From CBDBIG01 sp965205845 [NCBI: bacterium] (GTDB lineage: Bacteria; SAR324): 64,000 nucleotides of DNA. The DNA lies in assembly GCA_965205845.1 (NCBI GenBank), contig CBDBIG010000005.1, positions 434,001 to 498,000 of the forward strand, given 5' to 3'. The position numbers and the translations under genes are program-made. The notes beneath the pieces were generated by a model. That model was not told where the DNA came from. It did not search any database and worked only from the letters and a program-made list of their open reading frames with translations. Numbering within the stretch: position 1 is the stretch's first letter; every line of letters begins with the position of its first letter. Shown in pieces: positions 1 through 8,990 of this stretch.

Positions 1-1099
1 GCTCGTGGTCATGCAAGCCAAGGCAGTATCCAGCCTCGGTTTGCCCAAACCCTTGAAAGAGTTTGACCCCACCAAAACACTGCCTTAGTTTTTGAATACA
101 TTGGGTTTGAATGGATGCCGCCCCATACACAATGCTACGCAACTGGGTGCGAACGATTGAAGGTTTGGTTTGCAATAAGCGATAAAGCATGGTGGGGACC
201 GCAGGCAAACAGCGAATGGCTTGGGTGGTTAGCAAGTGCCAAAATTGTTGCGCTGAAAATTGTGGGCACGCAAACACACACGCACCCGACAAAGGTACAC
301 TAACCCCAATTAGCCATTGGGCAAATTGATGATGGGCGGGGAGAGCACTGAGCAAGGTGTCCCCAGGTTGCAAACCGAGGTTTACACTGTGCACCAAGCC
401 TTGAGCAATTTTAGCGCGATGACTAATGCGTACTCCTTTGGGTGTGCCTGTGGCACCACTGGTGTATAGCATCTGAAACGGCGCGGCAGGGTCTAAACTC
501 TCGGCTAAAGGAATGCACGATTGCGTCTGTGTTTCATCCCCTAAAGCGAGCCATTTCTCCCAACCCACACAGCGCTCTGGCAAGGTAGGTAGGCTTGAAT
601 TTTCCAAGTTTTTATTGGCGTCCCTCGCAGCATCTAAAAAGCTGGCAGGCAGCACCACTACCCGCTGAATCTCTACCCATTCAGGCAAGCAAGCCTGGAC
701 CAAGGAAAGTTGTTGGGCATTGACCAACAGCAGTTGGACGCCGCTATGCTGGCAAAAGTGGGTCATTTCGGGTTGGGTTAATTGGGGGGATGCATGGGCT
801 GCAACCATCCCTGCCAGGGCCGCGCCATATTGAAAAGCCCAGCGTTCGAAACCCGCATAAGCCACCACTCCCACGCTAGCATTAGGTGACAGTTTGCTTG
901 CCAGCAGGGCAGCTGCCACTTGGCGCGCCAGCGTGTGGAGTTGTCCATAGTTGTAAACGCTGCTAAGCGTACGCCAGCATGGCCAATTGGGGCTGATGGA
1001 CGCACGTTTCTCGAGCAGTTGCCCAATGCGTAAGTCGGCAAAGCCACTGGTTAGTGCATGAGGTACTTGCGTTACATTGCCTGGCTGTGCATGCACCAT
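1..1099 (-). CDS. AMP-dependent acyl/aryl-CoA synthetase (3' end outside window)
   Basis: Translating the minus strand gives an uninterrupted frame of about 366 codons that runs off the left edge. It shows the AMP-binding P-loop YTSGATGTPKGV near residues 205-217 and a GQTE motif near residue 355, both hallmarks of the ANL superfamily that activates carboxylic acids as acyl-adenylates for transfer to CoA. The C-terminal subdomain is missing because the window starts here. The start ATG (1099-1097) directly follows the lolA stop codon TAA, so the two genes are probably one transcript with coupled translation. The acid substrate cannot be told from the visible part; fatty or aromatic acids are equally possible. 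Confidence 0.85.
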   Translation of the reverse strand, partial: MVHAQPGNVTQVPHALTSGFADLRIGQLLEKRASISPNWPCWRTLSSVYNYGQLHTLARQVAAALLASKLSPNASVGVVAYAGFERWAFQYGAALAGMVAAHASPQLTQPEMTHFCQHSGVQLLLVNAQQLSLVQACLPEWVEIQRVVVLPASFLDAARDANKNLENSSLPTLPERCVGWEKWLALGDETQTQSCIPLAESLDPAAPFQMLYTSGATGTPKGVRISHRAKIAQGLVHSVNLGLQPGDTLLSALPAHHQFAQWLIGVSVPLSGACVFACPQFSAQQFWHLLTTQAIRCLPAVPTMLYRLLQTKPSIVRTQLRSIVYGAASIQTQCIQKLRQCFGGVKLFQGFGQTEAGYCLGLHDHE

Positions 1100-1876
1100 T
1101 TACTGTTTAATGACCTCAGTACCTGCGGGGGGGTGAAACACAAAATAATCTGCTGCAAAAGGAGGATGTTTTTGAACTTGGTGAAAATCGATGTTTTGCC
1201 AGCCACCGTGAACATCAACAATCCGCAGTTGGCGTAAGTTCCCCTGAAGGCCAGCAAAGCCAAATACCAGATGCTCCGTAATGCCATCGGCTTTGCGTGG
1301 GGTGAGGGTAAGTCGCCTTAGCATGCCGCCTTTGACCTTTGCATTGCTGCTGCTGCACACAAAGCTTTTGCCAATGGCCTCGAGCCCTAAAAAAATGCGC
1401 AACGGCGTGTAGGCTCCTTTCACTTCAAGGGCTTGAACGATAACATTGTTTAGAAGCGGATCGTATAGCCATGCGGTTTTCCCGTTGCTTACCAGCAGTT
1501 GTTCATCAGGACGGGTGTAATGCCAGCGCATTTTACCAGGAAACTGGTATTCAAGGCGGCCGCTGGCCTGTTCGATGCGCGTGGGACTGCTGGCATTGGC
1601 ACTTTGTTGGCTAAACCTTGCACTCCAACTCACCCCTTTGGCAAAGGCTTGGCCCAGCTGTTTGAGGTCGTGCGGTGAGCAGGCCTTGCTTGTTTGCGTT
1701 TGTGCCTGTGCAGAGCTGGTAAATGCCAACACACCCACCCACAGCATGAAGCCCAGGCAAAGCCAAGCCCGCCAATGGCCCAGGCAACCACCATGGTAGG
1801 TACGAGGCGTGTGCCTTTTTACAAGGTCTGGGTCTCCCACATTAAACCAGCACTTTTTCAAACCAATTCCTGCCAT
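1100..1876 (-). CDS. lolA: Outer-membrane lipoprotein carrier protein LolA
   Basis: LolA is the periplasmic chaperone that takes lipoproteins from the LolCDE exporter and hands them to the outer membrane. The mature part shows the typical LolA core, GRLEYQFPGKMRWHY, followed by SNGKTAWLYDP. A hydrophobic segment (WLCLGFMLWVGVLAF) ending in SAQAQ looks like a signal peptide. The open frame extends up to 2011, but the upstream residues are unlikely to be translated because they would push the signal peptide about 90 residues inward. I place the start at the ATG at 1876, and even this leaves a long N-terminal region, so the true start may be further inside. The stop abuts the start of the acyl-CoA synthetase gene. 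Confidence 0.8.
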   Translation of the reverse strand: MAGIGLKKCWFNVGDPDLVKRHTPRTYHGGCLGHWRAWLCLGFMLWVGVLAFTSSAQAQTQTSKACSPHDLKQLGQAFAKGVSWSARFSQQSANASSPTRIEQASGRLEYQFPGKMRWHYTRPDEQLLVSNGKTAWLYDPLLNNVIVQALEVKGAYTPLRIFLGLEAIGKSFVCSSSNAKVKGGMLRRLTLTPRKADGITEHLVFGFAGLQGNLRQLRIVDVHGGWQNIDFHQVQKHPPFAADYFVFHPPAGTEVIKQ

Positions 1877-2240
1877 GGTACCACCGTAAAACATGCCATA
1901 GAAAAAACGGGATGGGTTTGGCATGATAGAAAACCATGATAAGGAAAAAACAGGAATTGGCACATACTTGCCCACAAGAATCACTCGCATCACGATAGCA
2001 GGATGACACATTGAACCCCCAAAAGCACAAATGATTCTGCCCCAAATTCTACCACGGCCTTAGGCTCCAATCCACAACCCGATACCACCAAAACCATAGG
2101 CGGTCTACGACCCGCTGTAAAGGGACATCTGCTTTGCGACTTTTGCTCCCATGCTTTGCCACCGTCCGTTTCGCCGTTTATTTTTAAGCGGGATGTTTTT
2201 TGCAGACTGACGTTGCCATCTAATCGCTTGCCTCCTTTGT

Positions 2241-2670
2241 TAGGCTGCTTGTAGGGCAAGGGTTTTAAAATGGCTGATAAGGAGTTCTGTTACCTGTAGG
2301 AAACGGTGTTTTTGTGTTGAATGGGCGTGTTTGCGCCGATGTGATAGGGCTAAGTCAATGTAAAACAAGGTTTCTTTTGAATCGTAGCGGTTGAGCACGT
2401 CTTGGCCAAGGCTTGCGCTCAAGATGCACCCTTTTTAAGGGCATGGTGGGCTTGTTCAAGGCTTTCTAAGGGCTGCAGGTTGCGTGGCGTGGCTTTTTTT
2501 GAGTAGCCAAATTGTCTGGCTAGGCGGGAAAAAGACATTTTGTGCAGGCAGTAAACTCGCTGGGCACGCTGGATGTCGGTCATGGTTTGGGGGTCTTGTT
2601 TTTGGCGCGCAAAAAACACCCGGGCTGCCCGCCAGAGGCTTCTAAAAAGCCTGCAAAACGGCCCCTGCAT
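2241..2670 (-). pseudogene. D12-class DNA adenine methyltransferase remnant (copy 1)
   Basis: Two overlapping minus frames together give the middle and C-terminal part of a phage D12-class N6-adenine methylase: FFARQKQDP, TDIQRAQRVYCLHKMSF, then GQDVLNRYDSKETLFYID. They are out of frame with each other near 2420. The active-site motif DPPY, seen intact in the copy near 48290, is destroyed here and reads DLAL because the DNA has GACTTAGCCC instead of GACCCACCC. The 5' third of the gene (AdoMet-binding FxGxG part) is absent. This is prophage debris and not a working enzyme. It shares its lesion with the copies at 13292-13828 and 14637-14815. Confidence 0.75.
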
Positions 2671-3483
2671 TTTTCAAAGGGCCCCTTCGCCGATTTTCCT
2701 CTTACAGGGACAAAGTGAGGGCAGCGGCTTGATGAAAAACAGCGCTCGCCACGGGCGGGCAAAGTCGCGCAACAACAAAACGGCCCGCCCAATCGTGATG
2801 CAATCGCTCCAAAGGCCTTTGCGATATGCGGTGCGGTTTCCTAGGCAGCGTTTTCCAAGGCACGAAAATTATCTATGGGAATGGCTTTTTACATGTAATT
2901 TTCTCCGCTTGGCGAGGGGGCTGTTGCTCCTCGACCGCCGCCATTTACAGATGCCGCGAGGCAATCCAAGGGGTGGGCGTGGCCCGTTTCGAAGCCCGCG
3001 AAACACACTCCCTTTAGAGTGGTTAGTTTGAAAAATGCGCCCTGCGGTAGGCTTTTGCGTGATACAATCTTGGCCTTGTGAGCCTTGCAGATGGGCTTTA
3101 TAGAGCATCGCCATCCTCTTTGCTTGCAAGTGCCCGCAAATCGCGATTACCCACTAAAAACCCGTTGAATTACGAGGCGCAAAGCATGTGTCTCGGCACA
3201 ATGTGGTCGCAAACCATGGGGACGGAGGTAGCCATCATTTTTCCAGTCGCAAAGCATGTGTCTCGGCGCAGCCATTTTTGTGGGGTGTGATTTGCGTAAA
3301 AACAGTGTGGATCCTGTAAAATAGTGGCCATTGCAAAACCTATTGCGCTAACTCGCCGGATAACGCATGGTATGGAGACTGGCATTGGCATGCCGGGTTT
3401 ATCCATGTGGGGGATAACGTGCTAGCCCTACTTTGCCCGATGCTTGCCACGGGCCAAAGTCAATTTGACGCTATAATTTAAGG
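2671..3483. other. Non-coding prophage debris
   Basis: About 0.8 kb without a convincing gene. Short frames exist on both strands but none has a recognisable domain, a good ribosome-binding site or consistent codon use. Around 2880-3010 the minus strand gives a short open stretch (AGFETGHAHPLDCLAASVN) that may be a scrap of a phage early gene. The right part (3076-3275) holds a dispersed repeat described separately. A TATAAT-like box lies at 3472-3477, just before the next small ORF, but no -35 box is seen at normal spacing. Confidence 0.5.
3076..3275 (+). repeat. Dispersed prophage-associated repeat, copy A
   Basis: Contains GTGAGCCTTGCAGATGGGC, a stretch reading CCCGCAAATCGCGATTACCC and the motif GCAAAGCATGTGTCTCGGC, the last occurring twice (near 3179 and 3249). 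The same series occurs in reverse orientation at 57013-57185. The CACATG-plus-TTTG core (here read on the minus strand as ACACATGCTTTGCG) is related to the paired 22-bp motifs found at prophage ends, so this is probably a relic of a Mu-like phage terminus. Confidence 0.6.
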
Positions 3484-3717
3484 ATGTGTTTGATCAAGAT
3501 GATTCAAGGAGTTTTACTGGCTCAATCCACGGGTGAAGACACCCAAACCCAGTTGTGGCGCCATGTTAACGGGCAGACCATGGTGGTCGTTCAAGCTGTA
3601 AGCACAACCTCAAAGCGCTTATTTAAGGTGGAACCAGTCTCTAAAACCGAAGCCCAACGCTTGTATGCCATTGCCTCATGGCAGCGCTTGGTACCCGCAG
3701 AACAAGCCTTGCTGTAG
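3484..3717 (+). CDS. Small protein of unknown function
   Basis: A 77-codon frame 120 bp upstream of metY on the same strand. The product has no recognised domain, no membrane segment and no cysteine cluster beyond residue 2; it ends QRLVPAEQALL. An in-frame ATG at 3499 is an alternative start, giving MIQGVLLAQ at the N-terminus. The AAGG directly touching the first ATG is too close to act as its ribosome-binding site, so the start is unsure. It could be a real short gene or a chance frame; its codon use resembles the neighbouring metY. Confidence 0.45.
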   Translation: MCLIKMIQGVLLAQSTGEDTQTQLWRHVNGQTMVVVQAVSTTSKRLFKVEPVSKTEAQRLYAIASWQRLVPAEQALL

Positions 3718-3838
3718 CCCTGACAAAACCAGACTCCCACAGCCCAGTTTAAACCCCTTTTGCAAAAACCCATCCCATGGTGTGTATAAAGCGGGTAGAT
3801 CCCTTTTTAAACCCTTTTGTTTTTAACTATGGTGTGAT

Positions 3839-5134
3839 GTGCATAGCCCAAATACCTTTCGCTTTAATACCCTAGCCCTGCATGCAGGGCAGCAGCCAGA
3901 CCCTAAGCATGGCGCACGTGCCGTGCCTTTATACCTTAACACAGCCTATGTGTTTGAAAATGGACAGCATGCAGCCAGTTTGTTTAATTTGGAGCAAGAA
4001 GGGCATGTGTATTCACGCATTTCTAACCCTACTGTGGCGGTGTTTGAAGAACGCATGGCAGCCTTGGAAGGGGGCGTGGCTGCATTGGCAACCTCCTCTG
4101 GACAGGCTGCGCTGTTTGCTTGCATTGCTACTTTAGCCAGTGCAGGCGATGAAATTGTCGCTTCAACCTCCCTTTATGGTGGCTCGCACAATTTGCTGAC
4201 CAACACCTTGTCGCGCTTTGGGATTGGCACGCGCTTTTTTGCCGTCAATGACGTGGAAGCCTTGAACAAGGCCATTACCCCGCGTACACGGCTTGTGTTG
4301 GCAGAAACCGTGGGTAATCCCGAAATGCTTGTACTCAATATAGAGGCCATAGCCCAAGCGGCCCATGCCCATGGGGTACCGCTGTTGGTGGATAACACCT
4401 TTGCCACCCCCTACTTGTGCCGCCCTATCGCGCATGGTGCAGATTTGGTAATGCACTCTGCCACCAAATTTATTGGCGGACACGGCACCGCCCTTGCGGG
4501 GGTTTTGGTGGATGGCGGGCGCTTTGATTGGCGTGCTTCAGGGCGCTTTGATGTGCTGACCCAACCCAGCCCCAGCTATCATGGGGTATGCTTTGTCGAT
4601 GCCTACGAACCTTGCGGTTTTGCCATGAAGGCACGGCTTGAAACCTTGCGTGATTTTGGCTGCTGTCTGGAACCTATGAGCGCATTTTTGATGCTCCAAG
4701 GGCTTGAAACCCTTTCGATGCGCATGACTCAACACATGCAAAATACCCAAAAAATACTGACCTTTTTAACGGAGCATGATGCAGTGACCTGGGTTAAGCA
4801 CCCCAATTTACCCGATTCACCCAACCATGCCTTGGGGCAGCACTATTTGCCCAAGGGGGCGGGAGCCGTGTTGGCTTTTGGGGTAAGGGGTGGACGAAAT
4901 GCGGGTCAACGCTTGATTGAAGGCGTAACGCTGTTTTCGCATGTGGCCAATGTGGGCGATGCCAAAAGCCTAATCGTCCATCCCGCCAGCACGACCCACC
5001 AGCAAATGTCCAAAGAGGCCATGCAAGCGGGTGGCATTACCGAAGACATGGTGCGTTTGTCGGTGGGATTGGAGGATAGCGAAGATTTGCTTGAAGATTT
5101 AAATCAAGCACTAAAGTACTCACAAAAAAATTAG
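3839..5134 (+). CDS. metY: O-acetylhomoserine sulfhydrylase (Cys/Met metabolism PLP enzyme)
   Basis: This 431-residue protein belongs to the cystathionine gamma-synthase family. MetY-type members combine O-acetylhomoserine with sulfide (or methanethiol) to make homocysteine (or methionine). The PLP region reads SATKFIGGHG around residues 203-212, with the Schiff-base lysine in SATK. The N-terminal LHAGQ.PD and the YSRISNPT stretch that contributes to phosphate binding are also present. Length matches the MetY subgroup (about 430) and not the shorter MetB/MetC group. The start is a GTG. No partner genes (metX or a transporter) flank it. Confidence 0.9.
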   Translation: MHSPNTFRFNTLALHAGQQPDPKHGARAVPLYLNTAYVFENGQHAASLFNLEQEGHVYSRISNPTVAVFEERMAALEGGVAALATSSGQAALFACIATLASAGDEIVASTSLYGGSHNLLTNTLSRFGIGTRFFAVNDVEALNKAITPRTRLVLAETVGNPEMLVLNIEAIAQAAHAHGVPLLVDNTFATPYLCRPIAHGADLVMHSATKFIGGHGTALAGVLVDGGRFDWRASGRFDVLTQPSPSYHGVCFVDAYEPCGFAMKARLETLRDFGCCLEPMSAFLMLQGLETLSMRMTQHMQNTQKILTFLTEHDAVTWVKHPNLPDSPNHALGQHYLPKGAGAVLAFGVRGGRNAGQRLIEGVTLFSHVANVGDAKSLIVHPASTTHQQMSKEAMQAGGITEDMVRLSVGLEDSEDLLEDLNQALKYSQKN

Positions 5135-5770
5135 CCAGCAGGTAGGTGGGTGCCCTGTGGGGTGCTGCTTTCTCAGAGGCAAAAATTTAAGGAGCAACCA
5201 AGGCAGATGTGAATGCTGGGGTCAGGTTGTTCCATGGGCTTGGCTTGATTGGAAAACAGGCAATGCAAAAGCGGGGTTGGAGTAAACGGAGCTGGCATGT
5301 GTTAGTCCCAGCACCGCCCAAAGGCGGCCCCACTCAGGGCTTTTGGTTTATCACGTTTGACCTGCCGTCATTTTGCCCTTGTTTCGTCTGTGTTTTAAGC
5401 ACATTGTCGCAAAAAGCATTTTTGAGAATTGCTGTGAACTATGGCCGCATGTGGATCAACGATGAGGCACCCAAAAAACAGTGAGAGCCGTGCCATCAGC
5501 CTTTAACCATCCGTTTGTTATCAGCGTTTGCACCCTTAGGTAAAAATAAATAAAATTCGACCCCAGCCAAAGCCCGATAGTCCGATACAAAGCATTCATT
5601 CAATAAAGGGACTGAAAGCATTATACGCAAAAAACACCGGAAAAGGTGCAGTCAAGACAGGCAGTGGTGGGACATGTGACCGAAAGTGGCAAACCATGTG
5701 AACGGTTAAAAAGCATGGGGATGGGGACAGCCACCGTTATTTTTTAAAAGAATCCCTTCAATACGAAAGA
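5135..5770. other. Intergenic region, no convincing gene
   Basis: A 636-bp gap between metY and the convergent HNH gene. A 91-codon plus frame (5209-5484) is present but has no recognisable domain or ribosome-binding site. The only notable structure is the 22-bp phased motif pair at 5663-5706. Confidence 0.5.
5663..5706 (-). promoter_or_regulatory. Paired 22-bp motif, candidate Mu-like transposase end site
   Basis: Two abutting units both begin AGTGG and are offset by exactly 22 bp (5663 and 5685). Read on the minus strand the first unit is CGTTCACATGGTTTGCCACT. The same motif in pairs with the same 22-bp step is found at 13043-13086, 13176-13219 and 48696-48737. Adjacent 22-bp transposase-binding sites are known at the ends of phage Mu; assigning that role here is inference. 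Confidence 0.55.
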
Positions 5771-6058
5771 TCAATCTTGGCTTTGGCGGTCTTTTTCCCA
5801 TTCCCAAGGCAGTTGGTGCTTTTTGGCCGAATTGCATCCCTTACAGCAGGGGACCACATTGTTTTTGCTTGAGACTCCCCCACGAATAATAGGAATGCAG
5901 TGGTCCATGGTGAGCTGCTGTACGGCAAATGTTTTTTGGCAATAATGACACAAGCCCTTTGCCAAACAACGCTTCCACCAGGGGCTGCTACGGAGCTGGC
6001 GCGCTTTTTCTCGCTCGCGCTGCACATGGGTATCGTCGACTTCCACCAAAAAATCCAT
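5771..6058 (-). CDS. HNH endonuclease domain protein
   Basis: A 95-residue basic protein made almost wholly of an HNH nuclease motif. A zinc knuckle is formed by C37xxC40 and the CCKGC cluster at 71-75, with the DH pair of the catalytic beta-beta-alpha-metal fold at 52-53 and an asparagine stretch (KNNVVP) before the second cysteine pair. Start chosen at 6058 because it lies 7 bp after the trmJ stop with GGTGGATC upstream. A longer in-frame extension to 6142 would overlap trmJ. Small free-standing HNH proteins of this kind occur next to housekeeping genes in many proteobacteria; the substrate is unknown. It is probably cotranscribed with trmJ. Confidence 0.8.
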   Translation of the reverse strand: MDFLVEVDDTHVQREREKARQLRSSPWWKRCLAKGLCHYCQKTFAVQQLTMDHCIPIIRGGVSSKNNVVPCCKGCNSAKKHQLPWEWEKDRQSQD

Positions 6059-6065
6059 GGTCGTA

Positions 6066-7022
6066 TTATGATCCACCCGTGCTTTTTTGCGTGCCTTCCT
6101 TAGGCTGTAAAGGCACACAAGGCACACGACCCGCCAGAGCACGGGTTATTTTGCCAAACATGCCTAAAAGGAGCCCCATTTCGCGGGTATTGGGTTCAAG
6201 ACGGCGTAGCATGCGCCGAATAATCCCAGGGACAGGAGAAGGGGTCCCTTTGTGTATAAACTGGCTGTGCTGAAGTGCCTGCAATACCAGTAGATCGAGC
6301 TGGTCGTAGTCAGCCATCGAGGCGCGTGCTGGGGATGGGACGTCTGGCACACCAACGGCGTTGGTGTCAAGTGGACTGTTGCGGGTCATCTCGCACAAAG
6401 AAAACAGTGCGAGCAGTACCGCTTGCGCCAGGTTGAACGAAGGGTTTTCCTCAGCCGAAGGAATTCGCACCAAGTAATGGCAGACATCCAAATGGCATTG
6501 GAGCAAGCCGTGATCCTCGCTGCCAAACAAAAATGCCACCTTGTTAGGGGGGCTTTTTATCAGCAGTTGAAGCCAGTCGGCAAGCATAAGATGGCTGGTT
6601 CGGTTGCGCCCATGACGGCTGGTAAATCCTGCGACCATGTCGACACCTTCCAATGCTTGTGACAAATTTTCGTGCTGCGGGGCAACGCTTATCAAACCTG
6701 CAGCCCAACATGCCGAACGGGCAGCTTGCTGAGCATTAAATCTTGGCGGTGCCACCAAGTGCAAATCGTCAAAGCCTAAATTGCTCATGGCCCTTGCTGC
6801 CGAGCCAATGTTCAAACTATCGCCCGTTTCGACCAATACCACCCGCAAACGTTTTTGCCAAAACGCCCCAGGAGATGCATGGGGAGGTTGAAAAGGGCCT
6901 TTTTGTCTGGCCTTTGGCACCGCTTGGGGCGTAGCGTGGGGTGTGGCATCGCCGCCTCCATAACGCTGGCTTGTGCGTTTTAGCATGGTGCGGCGCTTAG
7001 GCTTGGGCTGCGTGGGGAGCAT
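6066..7022 (-). CDS. trmJ: tRNA (cytidine/uridine-2'-O-)-methyltransferase TrmJ
   Basis: A SPOUT-class methyltransferase that 2'-O-methylates position 32 of tRNA. The three SpoU motifs are visible: NIGSAARAMSNLGF (motif 1), FGSEDHGL (motif 2) and IPSAEENPSFNLAQAV (motif 3, part of the trefoil-knot AdoMet site). The first 55 residues are a basic, proline-rich tail beginning with LPTQPKPKRR that is longer than usual and may bind RNA or may be over-called. At 318 residues it is longer than the roughly 245 of E. coli TrmJ, with the extra length at both ends. The stop is followed after 7 bp by the HNH gene. Confidence 0.9.
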   Translation of the reverse strand: MLPTQPKPKRRTMLKRTSQRYGGGDATPHATPQAVPKARQKGPFQPPHASPGAFWQKRLRVVLVETGDSLNIGSAARAMSNLGFDDLHLVAPPRFNAQQAARSACWAAGLISVAPQHENLSQALEGVDMVAGFTSRHGRNRTSHLMLADWLQLLIKSPPNKVAFLFGSEDHGLLQCHLDVCHYLVRIPSAEENPSFNLAQAVLLALFSLCEMTRNSPLDTNAVGVPDVPSPARASMADYDQLDLLVLQALQHSQFIHKGTPSPVPGIIRRMLRRLEPNTREMGLLLGMFGKITRALAGRVPCVPLQPKEGTQKSTGGS

Positions 7023-7064
7023 GGTATTGATGTGTGAATGCTTGCCTGTAAAAAAGCCAAGGGT

Positions 7065-8660
7065 TTAGTAACCCATGGCGCAGCCATCTTTACGCGGATC
7101 GGACCCAGCACTTAGCACCCCGCTTTCGTGATCGATAAAGATAGCCTGCCCGCCGCCATGGGGCATCTCGGTTTCTTCGACTTGGTGGCCCATTTTCTCG
7201 AGAGTCTCTTGGGTTTTTCGCGGCACTGAGCGCTCAACCATCAGCTTGTCCCCTTCGGGCAAAAAGCGTGGCGCGTCAATGGCTTCTTGCAAGTCCATGC
7301 CGTTATCCACCCAATTGCTTAATACATAGCAATGCCCCATGGTTTGGTACTGCCCGCCCATCACCCCGTAAGAAAGGATCGGCTTATTTCCACGCATGAC
7401 CATGGCTGGAATAATGGTGTGCATGGGACGCTTACCCGCCTCAATTTGGTTGGGATGCCCCGCCTCAAGCACAAAACCTGCCCCGCGATTTTGCAGCATC
7501 ACCCCACTTTCGCCACCCATTATGCCGCTGCCAAAACCATGAAACAGGCTATTGATAAACGAGCAACAATTGCGATCTTTATCCACCACCGTAATGTACA
7601 CGGTGTCCTTGTGAGGACTGGGGCTTAACCCCGCTTGCATAGGTTGGGGCATGGCCTGGCTGGGGTCAATCCGCTCCCATTGTTGACGAGCAAAACCTTT
7701 GTCCAACAAGGCTTCAATGGGGATCTGGCTAAAGTTCATATCGCCAATCCAGCGGTTACGTTCGGCAATCGATATCGAGTAGGTCTCAGCAAACATGTGC
7801 AAGCGTTCTGCTCCCAGGGCATCCATGCTGCCCAAGTCAGCGTGTTCAAGCATATTTAGCGCCATTAGGGCCGCAATTCCTTGACCGTTGGGGGGAATTT
7901 CATACACATCCAAACCGCGATACGATGTACGAATGGGCACCACCCACTCGCTGGTATGGTTGGCTAAATCTTCTTCGGTCAAAAACCCACCCAACTGCTG
8001 CACATAGCGGCATATTTCTTGAGCCGTTTCGCCCCGGTAAAAGCCTTTGGCCCCCTGCTTGGCAATGCGCTTTAGGGTATATCCCAGCCTTTCTTGACAG
8101 TGAATCGAGCCCACGCGTGGTGCTTCCCCGTTGGGCAACAAAGCCTTTGCCGCTGCCTCGTCCTTGCGTAACAACCCCTCACTGTTTTTCCACACCATGC
8201 CCACCACGGATGAGACAGCATAGCCATTTTGGGCATAGTCAATGGCCGGTTGCAGCAAGGTATCAAGCCCCTTGGTTCCAAAGCGTGCCAAGGCGGTTTC
8301 CCATGCATGGATAGCCCCCGGTACGGTAATTGCGTGGGGGCCATGGACGGGCATTTTTTGATACCCCTCGGCTTGATAAGCCTCAAGGCTGGCTCTGGCA
8401 GGTGCTGAACCACTCCCATTTAAGCCGTACAGGCGTTGCGATTTCGCTTCGTAATGCAAAATAAAACAATCGCCGCCGATGCCTGTGGATTGGGGCTCGG
8501 TAACGCATAAGGTGGCACTGGCTGCCACGGCGGCATCCAAGGCATTCCCGCCTTGTTTTAAAACCTCAAGGCCCGCTTGTACAGCCATGGGTTGGCTGGT
8601 TGCCACCATGCCATTGGTTCCCATTACGGGCGAGCGTCCTGCAAAATGAAGATCGCGCAT
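7065..8660 (-). CDS. ggt: Gamma-glutamyltransferase family protein
   Basis: This 531-residue N-terminal-nucleophile hydrolase resembles gamma-glutamyltranspeptidase. The glycine-rich GGNALDAAVAA and TGIGGDCF stretches are typical, and the autocleavage site reads KDTVYITVVDKD, where the Thr after Asp is the expected nucleophile. Canonical enzymes have TTHY here; the TVY variant marks a subgroup whose substrates are less certain and which includes acylase-like members. No signal peptide is visible (the start is MRDLHFAGRSPV), unlike periplasmic GGTs, so a cytoplasmic role is likely. The gene is followed by trmJ on the same strand. Confidence 0.88.
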   Translation of the reverse strand: MRDLHFAGRSPVMGTNGMVATSQPMAVQAGLEVLKQGGNALDAAVAASATLCVTEPQSTGIGGDCFILHYEAKSQRLYGLNGSGSAPARASLEAYQAEGYQKMPVHGPHAITVPGAIHAWETALARFGTKGLDTLLQPAIDYAQNGYAVSSVVGMVWKNSEGLLRKDEAAAKALLPNGEAPRVGSIHCQERLGYTLKRIAKQGAKGFYRGETAQEICRYVQQLGGFLTEEDLANHTSEWVVPIRTSYRGLDVYEIPPNGQGIAALMALNMLEHADLGSMDALGAERLHMFAETYSISIAERNRWIGDMNFSQIPIEALLDKGFARQQWERIDPSQAMPQPMQAGLSPSPHKDTVYITVVDKDRNCCSFINSLFHGFGSGIMGGESGVMLQNRGAGFVLEAGHPNQIEAGKRPMHTIIPAMVMRGNKPILSYGVMGGQYQTMGHCYVLSNWVDNGMDLQEAIDAPRFLPEGDKLMVERSVPRKTQETLEKMGHQVEETEMPHGGGQAIFIDHESGVLSAGSDPRKDGCAMGY

Positions 8661-8990
8661 AGAAAATTTTGAGTGCCCCCTAACAGTTTATAGCACCATG
8701 ACGCACGGGTAGTGCGCCTTTGTGCTTGCTCAGCACAACGCAGCGTTATATGAGTAAATTTAAGAAACAAAAAGCAAAGCCTAACCCATAATATGCGTAC
8801 GACGCTAGCAGGATTCTAGTTTAAGAAACGCCCAGGACGAACGCATCCATTACGATAAATCGATCGTGCTTACCTTCCCATACCATTTGAGCTGATTTTT
8901 TGCTATAGTTTAGGTCGCCTTGGTGTCGCATGATAGTCCATGGGGATTTTGTGTGTACACTCTCATCCACCTCTCATTATCAGGCACTTG

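Noticed and set aside
778-1047. 89-codon minus frame inside the acyl-CoA synthetase gene
   Set aside because: The overlapping frame carries the continuous ANL-family protein; this one has no motif.
5209-5484. 91-codon plus frame after metY
   Set aside because: No ribosome-binding site, no domain, and composition (Trp and Cys rich) typical of chance translation.
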